Shown here piece after piece: positions 11,476-22,430 of a stretch of DNA of 64,000 bases. Source of the stretch: Rotaria sp. Silwood1 (lineage: Eukaryota; Rotifera; Eurotatoria; Philodinida; Philodinidae); the NCBI GenBank assembly GCA_905250075.1, contig CAJNOP010000172.1, positions 248,001-312,000 on the forward strand. The letters are read 5' to 3'. Below the pieces are notes generated by a model. The model searched no databases. It saw only the letters and a program-made list of their open reading frames with translations, and was not told where the DNA came from. Numbering within the stretch: position 1 is the stretch's first letter; each line of letters starts with the position of its first letter. The position numbers were made by a program, and so were the translations under genes.

Positions 11476-12711
11476 CAGGGGTCGCAGCGGTCTAGTATGC
11501 AAAATCAGGAATCAGGACAGAAATTTTCAAGAAAAAAATCAGTATTTGAACTAATAAATCAGAAAATCAGGATTCTCAAAACATAGATACTATTCATCGA
11601 AAATGCATATAATTTCACAATAGGAATTATGAAATGTCAAATGAAATTCATTCTTTGCTCTATTCCAGCAGTTGGTAATATTCTTTAAAATGGGAAATCG
11701 TACCATCTCCCGCGGAAAACCGATACTTCATAGAATGTAAAGAGAAAATAATCCTCCGATTGCCTCTATGTTTCGAAAACATGACAATGACGTAACAGCT
11801 AGCTTAACTCCCAATAGAACAATTAAATCAAAGTGAGAAATGACAAAACAAAAACGCTGAAACATTGCGATGATTTCCAACTCGTCGTTAGGAAATCGTA
11901 AAATCAATACATTTCATCCTAGAAGATCTAGTGCCAGCAGAAATCGTCAATTTCAAGCGTACATCGTTGGGACATAGTCAAGATATTCCAACGATGTCGG
12001 CTGGACTAGACTAGAATAAACCAAAGTAGACTCGCTTGTCCGGGTCTTTTGGACTGAGTTATAACCGTTTTACTGGACTCTGGACTTATGATACCAGGAG
12101 GTTATCTGCAACAACAAATGTGCAGTTTCGATCTGAAATTTCGTCTATATATAAATCTAATGGTCACTAGGATACCCTAAAAAATTCGGACAAAGCAAAT
12201 GAATCTTCTTTAAGATATTGAATATCCAAAATATTCCGGTTTTTGCGAACTTTTTTCTGAGAAATGGATGACTTTTGAAAACGAAGTATCTCCAGAAGGA
12301 TGCATTCCTTTTGTCTGAAACTTTTAGGGTATCCTTGTGATCATTAGATTTATTTATAGACAAAATTTCAGGTCGAAATTCGCTTATTTACTGTTGCAGA
12401 GAACCTCGTGTCATAAGTCCAAAATCCAGTAAAACGGTCATAAATCCGCCCCAAATGTCCAGGCAAGCGAGCCAACTTAGGGCTATTCTAGTTCAGAGAC
12501 CTCCAACATATAGTGAAAGTATCACGTCAAATAAGGGGACACCTTCTCTCTAAAAAAAATTGGATCTATGAAACCAAAAAGGTTTCGGGTTTGTACCCAA
12601 CTGAAGTGTCGAAAAGCAGCAAAAATCAGGAAAATCAGGATCTTTTACCAAAATTAGGCTGAATCAGAATGACTTCGAAAAATCAGGAAATCAGGATCGC
12701 TGCGAGGCCTG
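11476..12711. mobile_element. Non-autonomous hAT-like DNA transposon, 1236 bp
   Basis: The left end CAGGGGTCGCAGCGGTC and the right end (read inverted) CAGGCCTCGCAGCGATC form imperfect terminal inverted repeats. They are flanked by ATAAAATT (11468-11475) and ATAAAACC (12712-12719), an 8 bp target duplication with two mismatches. An 8 bp duplication and a CAGGGGTC-type end fit the hAT superfamily. Just inside both ends are clusters of AATCAGGA in the same orientation. The centre is a separate large inverted repeat (about 12000-12185 against 12320-12490, with TAGGGTATCC shared). No transposase frame is present. Confidence 0.78.
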
Positions 12712-12844
12712 ATAAAACCTTTTTGAACTCTTACTTTGAATTAAATGAAAACTCTGCTTAGCTAAACTCAAATCGATAGTCTTTGCTCGCTCATAATGAG
12801 TATTATCTTATCAATAACAGAAACAATCAACTATTCAATATATA

Positions 12845-13412
12845 TGTTGTAGTAGAAATTAAAATTTCAATTTCTACTATAGGAGAATTTTAAATTCTAC
12901 TAAAAACTTATACTATAGAAAGTATGTGAATTTCTCCTAGAATAGAAAATAAAATTAACCCTTATTCGAATGATGCAATATGTAGAACAAAAAGAAAAAA
13001 AATGATTTTGAATATTTAATTTGAACTTCTCGCGTCTGTATCAAAAGAAAAAACATTTAAATATTACATAAAATGGAACTGTTTTATTCGAAACTTGATA
13101 AACATAGAATATTTAGGCGAATAATTTCGTTCAAAGTTTCTTATCGCACAAGCTATTTATAATGACATCATATTGGTAATAAAAGGGGGTTGGTATGGAG
13201 CTGTTTAAATTTTGGGTCCATAAACACTTTAAATTAGTTACTATTGACGAATTATAAGTTGTTTATGGCATTAAATCAAATAATCCAGTGATCACAAGGG
13301 TTAATTTTATTTTCTATTATAGAAAAACTTCACATACTTCTATAGTATAAGTTTTTAGTAGAATTTAAAATTCTCCTATAGTAGAAATTGAAATTTTAAT
13401 TTCTACTACAAC
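12845..13412. mobile_element. MITE with about 125 bp inverted arms, TA target
   Basis: The sequence from 12845 (TGTTGTAGTAGAAATTAAAA) to about 12970 is repeated inverted at about 13292-13412 with only scattered differences. TA flanks both ends (12843-12844 and 13413-13414), fitting a Tc1/mariner-type MITE. The loop of about 320 bp carries no coding frame. Confidence 0.85.
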
Positions 13413-13414
13413 AT

Positions 13415-14271
13415 ACATCTGAAATGTATAATTCTCTTTCACAGAGCTCATTTTACATTCAACCGACAGTAATTATTTGTTGAAGTTTTAGATTATCTTC
13501 AAGACCTGTTATTACATGCATATAATTTTATCTCATATAACACTTGATAATTATTATCTATAGAAAAAGCATCATATAATTCTTTATAACATGCACAGTT
13601 TTCTAGGTATCACGTCAATCAAAAGTTTCTTTGAATAAAGGTTTACGTTCTATAGAAATATATTGCTATGTCGTTTAAGATCAAAAAAATCTCTATTGAA
13701 CCAAATCATATATCTTCTGCAAATTGCAGTAACCTTCCTTAAAATGAAGTAACTTTTCAATAAAATTTTCTAAAAACGATTTATATATTTTTTTTAAATA
13801 CACTCTCATTGATCAAACTATTAAAAATTAACTGTCAAATTCAATTATTGTATTGAAGATTAAGAGAGCTGCCAAACTTGAAATCAACTGAAAATTTAAA
13901 ACTATTTCATTTCATTTTAACTTTATTTTCTTCTTGCTCATAAATGACAAATAACCCTTAGCCTCTATTTTTTTCATTTTCTTTTCCGTGTTATTCTTTC
14001 TTATACTGATCTCTTGCTGTTTCCTGTATAAGGGTATGTGGTGTTTGAAGTTGACATATTCTGGAAATATGAATTAAGTCAATAAACATGATTATAGTGT
14101 ATAGCACTAAACTACTGCTTCAATTTGTCATTGACACTTATGCTTTTGTCATCAGTAAAATATAATCACGATGTCACTCAGAAATGAGTAGTATAATTAG
14201 AAAAGACCAACGCATAATAAGATTATTAGTCAAATAAAGAAAGTTTTTTGCTTTCCATTTTTTTGACATCA
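13415..14271. other. AT-rich upstream region of the GPCR gene
   Basis: No gene or repeat was recognised. This interval would contain the promoter of the downstream receptor, but I see no defined element. Confidence 0.4.
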
Positions 14272-15246
14272 ATGTCGAACACAACATCTACTAGTATAAT
14301 TTCCACACTGGCAATAGTTACATTTGGAATAAATCGCTATTTTTCAATAGTTATTCTTTTATTTGGTACGATTGGAAATGTTTTGAATTTGTTTATATTT
14401 CATCAACCTAAACATCGAACGAATCCATGTGCTGTCTATTTTTATTATGCGTCTATTGCTGGTCTCATTGCTCTTTATTCAGGTTTAATCAGTCGAGTTT
14501 TTGCTACTTTTTCACTTGATATGTCAGCAACCGATGCTACAATTTGTAAATTGCGTGCATTCATTGTTTGGGTATCAACAACGGCTTCATCTTGGCTTTT
14601 GACTTATGCTACTATCGATCGATATTGTATAAGTTGCCGTGATGTACGTCGTCGAAATCTAAGCAATCTTCGTTTCACGCGCAGATTAATGATCTTTGCT
14701 ATTATTGGTGGATCGTTGATATTTGCTGAAACTTTCTATTGTTATGTACCAAATCTTCGAAATTCTCCATTGACATGTTATGGTCAAGATATGGCATGTC
14801 GTTTGTACAATGAAATTGCTTCAGCACTCGCATTCCTTTTTATACCATCAACGATTATGTTGATATTTGGATATGCAACTGTACTAAATGTCAGAAAATT
14901 ACTTAGTTCAATTGCACCAACAGCTAGTACACATGGAACAACAATGACAATGAAGAAAACAGATCGACAATTAATTCAAATGTTAATTGTTCAAATTATT
15001 CTATTAACTATATTTAATATTCCATTGGCTATTCAACGTCTCTATTTGACATTGACGTTGAATGTTTCAAAAAGTTTATTGATGTCTACAATTGAAAATC
15101 TTTGTTTTCAGCTATTTTACCTTCTGAGTTTTATGAGTTTTGGAATGCCATTTTATATTTATACATTAACTGGAACCGTGTTTAGAGATGAATTTATGAA
15201 ATTAGTTCGACTTGTTTACCGAAAAATGAGAATAGCAGCAGCTTAA
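14272..15246 (+). CDS. Class A (rhodopsin-family) G-protein-coupled receptor
   Basis: A single-exon receptor in the plasma membrane, ligand unknown. The frame is open from an ATG at 14248, but I prefer the ATG at 14272, which gives 324 residues and a short N-terminus with an N-glycosylation sequon (NTTS). Numbering from 14248, TM1 carries the GNVLN motif (43-47). C100 at the top of TM3 can pair with C177 or C184 in loop 2. TM3 ends in DRY (124-126). TM6 is LIQMLIVQIILLTIFNIPLAI, and TM7 ends in FGMPFYIYTL in place of NPxxY. A short tail (RDEFMKLVRLVYRK) follows. The family is expanded in bdelloid rotifers and often annotated as FMRFamide-receptor-like, which is a weak ligand guess. Seven helices, no stops and the right length argue that it is functional, unlike the relative at 2234-3340. 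Confidence 0.9.
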   Translation: MSNTTSTSIISTLAIVTFGINRYFSIVILLFGTIGNVLNLFIFHQPKHRTNPCAVYFYYASIAGLIALYSGLISRVFATFSLDMSATDATICKLRAFIVWVSTTASSWLLTYATIDRYCISCRDVRRRNLSNLRFTRRLMIFAIIGGSLIFAETFYCYVPNLRNSPLTCYGQDMACRLYNEIASALAFLFIPSTIMLIFGYATVLNVRKLLSSIAPTASTHGTTMTMKKTDRQLIQMLIVQIILLTIFNIPLAIQRLYLTLTLNVSKSLLMSTIENLCFQLFYLLSFMSFGMPFYIYTLTGTVFRDEFMKLVRLVYRKMRIAAA

Positions 15247-16940
15247 ACACCGAAGATTGTGTGTATTCATAACTGTTTTGTGACAAATACTTGTTAATAG
15301 AAGTTTCAATATATATAGCGAGAAAAATCGTATTCCTCTTTTCCTGTCTGTCTCTTAGAGAGAATGGACATGTCAGAAAAAATCTCTATTATCGTAAAAC
15401 GTTGCAATATGTGTAGCAAGGGTCTTGTTGACCAGGTTCAAATACCTCCCGTCTGTGTCAAACCTTAATCCCGGGTAAATTATACTAATCTTTTTTCACT
15501 CTAGTCATCATTGTCTATATGTTACTAGCAAATAATACTGTTATTGTGATGTAGAACTTAATGTTGTTGCTATATTTTATAAACTTCTATGAATAAAAAA
15601 AAATTACGTGAACTAAATAAAAATTCAGTCTTCTGTTATTGCACTAAACGTCTTATACTTCCACAAGCTGGATTGCTATTGCGAGAATATCTGATTGACA
15701 TTCTCATCTATCAAGCAGAATATGTTGATTGAACAATGTAGATAATTTTTCTGTGGCTTGCCATTATGCTTTGTAATTTCATCAGTTTTTCTTATTGTTC
15801 AGTGATGAATTGGATGACATGACGGAATTTGCAAGACATATTATTATGTATAATAAAGAAAACAAATGAAAACTAGTTATTTGATAGATTAGCAGAGGTG
15901 ATATGGCATATCGTTTCGATGATTTAAGTGTTATCGTATGAGTTACATGTGTTGGAGACAATCGAAAACTTTCTATAACGCTCCAAGAGCTCTTTCCGTG
16001 GTGTGATAATTTATTTAACGAATTTTTTTTGAAGTGTTTCAGTTTTTTTTGAACTGGATAGGATTTTGACCCGAAAGGACTTCGACGCACCAATACCTTG
16101 ATAATATTGGAATTGTTTGGCGTGCCAACTATGAGTTTTGTTGTTATTAGTCTTGTTTGATGAACTAAACAGTATCATGAAAACCATCTCAGATTTGACC
16201 AGTCATCGAGATTGACCGGAGACCTTTCGCGTATTCTGATAAAGCACGATTAAACAATGATTAGTTGAACATATGTGATAAGTCGACGAGTTGCAGCAAA
16301 ACTTAACAGTCAGTATAGTTGGGAATCTCCTCTTAACTTTCACCGTGATATCCGTTTACATCCCCATCTTCTCCTGTTGAGCAAATGCAATTTTTATTTC
16401 AACAATAATTTGAAGCGAAGACGGATTTTGTGAGTGTACATTTACAGCGCATTTGCCTCCTTACAATTTTTCCTAAAAATTGATTAAGAACTGAAGGTTC
16501 ATTATGTTTAAAGACGGCTCATGTCAAAGCTTACGAAACTTTTAGCCCTATCTCATATCTTAAATTAAACAAGACCTCAAACTCTGGAATGAGCACTTTC
16601 TTTGGACGTTGGCTGCAGCTCACACCGACTGACTCATATAACTTTGAACGTTTTCACAATAAAAACTCCACAATAGCATTGATAGAGAGAGAGAACTTTT
16701 TTCTTATCTCATCTTACTCTAATGGATAACTAAAAATGTATTCGTTCGTATTTTGACCCTCATTTTAGATTCGAAGAGCGACCAAACATATAGTCTACAC
16801 ATATTCGAATCAATTGTTCAAAGTATAATAACTGTTTTCGACTTGTATCCGTATCTTTCTTTCTCTAGACGCATATACAACTGAAATGAGACATGCACTA
16901 GAACGGATCGAATGTGTTCAATCATCATCAACAAGAATAA
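15247..16940. other. 1.7 kb interval, no supported gene
   Basis: A basic minus-strand frame at 15782-16093 is open for 103 codons but has no family resemblance and no clear splice context. A GGTTCAAAT box near 15436 has no tRNA fold around it. Nothing else was seen. Confidence 0.4.
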
Positions 16941-17435
16941 TTAGTTGGTTTTTGGTTGATACAACACAATATGCGCTATTGTTAGTTTTAGCAATTTAAG
17001 TAACAGTGAAATCAGTGTTCTGTTATACCTATGAATATGATTATGTTCGTCTGGATTGAAGATGATGAAGAGAACCGACAAAGTGTACAAATTGATCCCG
17101 ATATAGTGTTTCATTATATTCACGAGCATATCGCTCTCGCATATCTGCATATTATTGCTGGCAATGGATAGTATTCTCATGAAACCATTCATTAATATCC
17201 TTGGATGTTCACTATTCAATTCGCTTTGTTTGATCAGTAACAATGTTCACAATTAGTTCGACTGCTTGATCTTGATTCTTATCTAATTGTTTATTAAGAA
17301 TACTATTTTGAAAATCTATCGGATTCGAGACAAGTGTGGTGGGCATCTTTGTTTGCTTGAGTGCATTTTCTTTCTGTTTTTGTAAGGAATAGTCAACTGT
17401 CAGTGTTACAGTTTTATCGATTGGTCAAAGAGATT
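16941..17435 (-). pseudogene. Unrecognised coding-like relic
   Basis: On the minus strand a frame from about 17432 to the TAG at about 17216 reads PIDKTVTLTVDYSLQKQKEN, continues through an internal MPTTLVSNP and ends DQAVELIVNIVTDQTKRIE. A second frame overlapping it at 17243 continues with HPRILMNGFMRILSIASNN and a hydrophobic stretch to 16941. The first part has convincing amino-acid composition. The two parts could be one gene joined by a frameshift. The family is not recognised. Confidence 0.25.
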
Positions 17436-18295
17436 TCTTTTCTCGTTTCAAGATTAACAATCTTTATTACGAAAACACAGTTATTTATATAGGGAAAAAG
17501 AAAGAGAAAAGAAAGGTGGCTATTTCTTGATCTATTTCCACCTTACAGTAGAATATACTTGGAAAAAAACACAGTTGAAGAAAGATAGATCAAGTAGCAA
17601 GAAAAGAAGAGGAGTAAAATACAAAGAAAGGAATCGAACATGAACGATAGAATAGAACGATTGATTTTATTTATAAACTTTTGATTTTTGTCTTCATTGA
17701 ACTATGACAGGAAAACAAATTAATTGACATATTTTGTATGCTGTTAAAAATGGGTTTTAATAGAAAACGAGTGTGAATGGCTGTCTTTCCTTCATTTACA
17801 TCCACCTGCACAATGACTCGCACACGTAGCTACAGTCATAGATCCACATCCAGCTGCATTTCAAGTAAAATCGTCTTCTAAGTGACTTGGCCATTGCACA
17901 AGTATGGATATGCGTATTTCATCGAAAACTGCTATCAAGTACACATAGTAGTTCTAAAATGTTAGTAACATTGTATACTCAATCATATACTCTGCATTTC
18001 AGCACATTCGAGAATGAACTGCTTTAAAAAAAATTGACTAGTGCTGGATTATTTACTCGCTGAGATTTTTTCTCTTCTCGCATTTTTTTTTGTCTTTTTT
18101 ACTTTCCTTCAGAAAAAAAACTTGAAATTGATTATTGCCATACACAACATCATCAAGAAAAAGATTATGACTTGTCGCTTCAGCGACATAATTATTGTTA
18201 CTTCTAGAGATTGAGTGCTTCTCTCTCTTGTTTAAAAAAAAGAATCATTACATTTCAATTTATTACTGCCTACGGAATAAGTTGCAAACAATACA
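17436..18295. other. Upstream region of the His-rich gene
   Basis: Holds a purine-rich tract (17490-17660), a weak GT/AC hairpin (about 17770-17850) and a perfect 7+7 palindrome TGTCGCT-TC-AGCGACA at 18173-18188, about 110 bp before the start codon of the His-rich gene. Confidence 0.5.
18173..18188. promoter_or_regulatory. Palindrome upstream of His-rich gene (possible regulatory site)
   Basis: TGTCGCTTCAGCGACA is a perfect 7 bp inverted repeat with a 2 bp centre in otherwise AT-rich DNA, 107 bp before the ATG at 18296. A role as a transcription-factor site is inference only. Confidence 0.3.
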
Positions 18296-21200
18296 ATGTC
18301 CTCATCGAGCTCAGCTCATGAAAAAATAACTGATCATTCGAACAAAGCTCATGACAAAACTCATGATCAGAATAAGCATTTGACTGGGCACAGTGGAACA
18401 GCAAGTACAAGAAATACAAAATTGGAAGCTCATGAACATACAACAACACGACGCAAACCGGATGCCGAAAACCACGTCAAACAACATGCTCCGACGAATA
18501 CTCATACGAAAGATGCTCATCAAGGTACATATGTCTGATTCAAATGAGAGTTCAACATATTAGATTCGTTATTTGTACTATTAGAATTCACTTTAATTTC
18601 AGTCGAATCTTAACAGAAAATATGTTTCGCTCGCAGTAGCAAGGTTTTCGCATGAAAAAGAATAGTTTTCCAATTTTTTAAAAGAATGTCTTTGATATAA
18701 CAATAGGGTTACAGGAATTTCGGCCCACGGAATTTTCGGCCCAGAATTTTTGACCATCACCCTCACATCCTAACGTCATCCTGAAGACAGTTAGGCTCTG
18801 GGCCGAAAATTCCTTGGGCCGAAATTCCGGTCTCCCTAACAATACATTTTAAGAAAAGTGATTATAAAGTAGAAGACAAAAGTTTAGGGCACTTTCTTAC
18901 ACATCATATTCCTGTCAAACTTTTCTTCATAAATCTTCTTTCCTATAATGGAAAACTTGATGAATCACTTACATTATTTTATGGGCTACAATCTGGTTAG
19001 AAAATTTTTGAAAAAGTCTCAGTTTAAGAAAAAAACATTGATTTACCCGAAAGTTTGAATAAGATTCTCGAATTTCAGTTTTTCCTAATGAAGAAGAAAT
19101 TTGGCTTTGTGTCTAACTAAATCAGGGTAAAGAGCGCAAAATATTGATCAAAATAGACGTTTCGATTCTTTGAAGAATCGGCAAGATTGAAAAAGTCGAA
19201 ACAGTAGTACTAATAATAACATTTCAAAATGAAGAAACCAGTTAGCTTTTGTAAACAAAAACTTTTTTTAATAAATGTAGCCTTGCTCAATTTTCTATGG
19301 CGTATATGGAGAGCAATTTGCAGGTTTCTTTTTCAAGGCTTTTCTTTCTCTCTCTTTTTTGATGTTATTTGACGTGTACTTTGATCAGAAGCATATAGCT
19401 ATGAATTCAAACTTTGATTTGCTCTTCATATACGTCATAGAAAATCGAGTAAGATCACATGAGAAAGAGAAAACTTTTTTCAACAAAAGTCCAGCGGTTT
19501 CCTAAATATGAACTGCTATAATCGGCATGAATTATTCGATTTTTTCAAGATCTGAAGATTCTCACAAACCGAGAGTTTTTCCTATTTCTATCGCTCTTCT
19601 TGGGTTGATTGTGGTAGTAAGAGTATAACTGTACGGCAATGATAATAGGGTTTGAAAGTGCTTGATATTCTCTATTATCACACACCATAGCAATTTTTCG
19701 ATTTTCAACTACTTCTCTAACAATACTTTGCATATTTCTAATGTGTCATCATATTTACATTACTATGCACTGTAGTCCATATTTATCTGCGTTCTCATCT
19801 TTCTATTTTTTTTTATAGTTCCTGGAGATACACAAACGCATGATCTGGCAAAGCCGGCTGAAGCCGCAACAGCAGATAGCACTCATTCTAATGCTCTAGA
19901 ACATGCTCACACTGATAAGCATAGAAATAATGTTTCGCATAGTCCACGACGCAAGCCAGATGCTCATGATTCACATAAGGAGGTACATGCACAAGTGGAT
20001 AGTCATAGGAAAATAGACAGTTCCAGTCACGCGGAATCACATAGTAAACATGCTTCGCATAGCCCACATCGCAAGCTGGATACTCATACTTCACATAAAG
20101 ATGGACATGAACACTCGGATACGCATGGAAAAACGGAAACATCCGGTCACACGGAATCACATGGCAAACATGGTTCGCATAGTCCACATCGAAAGCCGGA
20201 TTCTCATGTTCCACATAAAGAGGTACATGAACACTTGGATACGCATGGAAAAGCAGAAACATCAGGTCACACAGATTCACAGAGTAAACATGCTCCGCAT
20301 AGTCTACATCACAAGCCAGCTGGTCATGATTCACATAAAGGCAAACATGAACATTCGGATACGCATGATAAAACAGAAACGTCCGGCCACACAGAATCAC
20401 ATGGCAAACGGACTTCGCATAGTCCACATCGCAAGCCCAACGCTCATGCTTTACACAAAGATGTGCACGTAAAAATAGCAACACATGAACATTTAAACAA
20501 ACAAAAAGAAATTGCTCCCGATAAATCAGAAAATGACATGCATGCTATTGTTGAGCCTGAAAAGGCAGAAGCAAATACGGCTGAGCAGCCAGGTAGAGTA
20601 AATTCTGATTTTGTTTATGACACGATGCGATAGCTGTTTGGAATGAGGAGATCTTTTGCATTGAATTGAAACCTAGGTTGCTATTTTACGCAAGATTAGG
20701 TTATAACAAGAGAGACAGACGCTATACATTACTTTTTTTTCTGAGTCTCATAGTAGTAGCGTTGTTGTATGTCAAACGGCTGGGTGGTTGAGATTATTAG
20801 TTGTTGAAGAAGTGAAGAGCATAGCAACACTCATATCCACCTACCTACAAATATTTTTCCACCCTTCAATAGCATCATCCGCATCGACACCCACTCAATC
20901 ATCTATTCTACTCTCACTGCTACAACAACAAATCCAACCATATCCATAAGCAAATAAATAGACATGCACTACACCATGGTGTCGGTGAAATGTTCCATAA
21001 AATGTTGGAACAATCTGTTGCTTCAATATCTATCAAAACTCCTTTTGTTTTTCAAAACTCTATTGTATCTGAACTGGAGGTGATAAAGAGGAGCAAAAAT
21101 CAGTCAGACTATCCATTCAAGGAGCAACTTGTCGATGATATCTATTATAAGAAAACATAAATAATGAAATTAACTAAAATTTCGTACAGATCTAAATAAA

Positions 21201-21409
21201 TGCATCCATATTCTAGAATGGGCACATAAATACGTATATTTAAAGCCAGAAAATGAGTTATACGTCCCTATTCCATGTTTGATTTTTTATTTTCGATCTT
21301 TAAATCATTTATTCTAGATGCAAGCGTTGTCGATGCTCAGTTGACGTCGGAGATTCCAAAAAATACCATCGAGGGATCGACTGAAACCAACGACCACAAC
21401 GAAGTATAA
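18296..21409 (+). CDS. Histidine-rich tandem-repeat protein, three exons
   Basis: Exons are 18296-18524, 19819-20592 and 21318-21409. Introns begin GTACAT and GTAGAG and end ATAG and CTAG, and the phases agree (1 and 1), giving 364 residues. The protein is almost entirely hydrophilic, rich in His, Lys, Ser, Asp, Glu and Thr, with no hydrophobic segment and no signal peptide. Exon 2 carries a 120 bp (40-residue) tandem repeat, about four and a half copies from about 19938 to 20480, built on the pattern HSPHRKxDxH, HKxxHEHxDTHGK, ETSGHTESHGKH. The short acidic exon 3 ends EGSTETNDHNEV. If the second donor is not used, exon 2 ends at TAG 20631-20633. The composition suggests an intrinsically disordered, metal-binding or desiccation-related protein by analogy only; no known domain was recognised. 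Confidence 0.75.
18706..18836. mobile_element. 131 bp MITE in intron 1, 8 bp target duplication
   Basis: The arms GGAATTTCGGCCCACGGAAT and the inverse CTTGGGCCGAAATTCC form a near-complete palindrome with a short loop. TAACAATA flanks it exactly on both sides (18698-18705 and 18837-18844). The 8 bp duplication suggests a hAT-type origin. The intact duplication implies a recent insertion. Confidence 0.88.
19938..20480 (+). repeat. 120 bp tandem repeat, about 4.5 units, in exon 2
   Basis: Units begin near 19938, 20058, 20178, 20298 and 20418 with exactly 120 bp spacing. Each contains CGCATAGTCCACATCGCAAG or a close variant. Spacing is a multiple of three, so copy number can change without shifting the frame. 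Confidence 0.9.
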
Positions 21410-22430
21410 ACTGGCTTTCAACTCACATTTTCAAAGACTGATTTTTCGTTTGATATTGATTAATTTTCTTCAAATTTGATTTTCATCATTCTTTCTTTCT
21501 TTTTTGAAAATGTCGCAAAGGAAAAACTTTATGTATTGATGATGTGATTAAGCGCCTGCGGCGATATATACTCAAACTATTTCGATATCGATGTCCATTT
21601 TTCTTAGAGTTATTGAATTGAATATGAATGTGTAGTAGTGTGAGTGTCTTGCTAGACGTTTTCTTTTTTACATTCACATCTAGATCCACCCAACAAGAAT
21701 CTTTTTTTATTATTTTCTACTCCAAAATATGCTGTGAGCCATCAATGGCTCACATTACCTCAAATGTGTTAAAGAGAAGTAACCAGACACGTTTCGTTTA
21801 ACGTATATCTTGGGTGTGGATGCACCTCTCACAGCCATACTTTGGACGGATCCTACGCAAATGGATGCTGTAATTGCTCTTTTAGCATCTAGTAGGATAG
21901 GGAGAATCCGCACATTAGTGTTTGTAAGTGAAAGCTAAAAGACAAAGCAAATCCGACAGCACCATTCTATAGAGCACGCCGAGTTCTACTTGGAACACGA
22001 GTGAAACAAATTGGAATACTTTCTGGACCAATCGGTGCAGAAATTTCTCGAATTGGGTGCTAACTTCACCTATGTTCTACATCATACCCCATATGGTGAC
22101 TTTGGTGATGTGTTACTCTGAGTTGTACATTTTCAGAAGTGATGTCCACAAAATATTCCTGATCGATATTTTGCTGACAGATAAATCATTTTGCATTATT
22201 CTGTGAAAAAGAACTTGAAGATACTCATTTGAAAGAACAAAACATTAGTCAAGCAACAGAAATGAATCTCATATCATCTACGTATGAATGTGAGTTGCTG
22301 TAGAATAAAATCAGTATTAATCACAAATTATAATGAAATTCATCAAAAGTACTTGATTCAAAAACTTCAAAGTGCCGTTTTTATCGGACAACCTATCCAG
22401 TGATGTTAAATGAATTTCTAAAGAGTCAAT
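21410..22430. other. Intergenic with coding-like debris
   Basis: Two GT/AC hairpins (about 21600-21690 and 21815-21840) are present. Short plus-strand stretches look like former exons (about 21870-21920 reading MDAVIALLASSRIGRIRTLV before GTAAGT; about 22185-22305 reading QINHFALFCEKELEDTHLKE) but cannot be joined. No gene is called. Confidence 0.3.

Noticed and set aside
15436-15450. GGTTCAAAT box resembling a tRNA T-arm / B box
   Set aside because: No acceptor, D or anticodon stems can be formed around it on either strand.
15782-16093. 103-codon basic frame (minus)
   Set aside because: Lys/Ser-rich AT-driven sequence, no domain, no splice context; could be an exon relic but not supportable.
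19888-20484. 198-codon open frame on the minus strand across the His-rich repeats
   Set aside because: It is the antisense of the in-frame 120 bp repeat; codon bias of CAT/CAC repeats keeps the opposite frame open. The plus strand has splice sites matching in phase, the minus strand has none.
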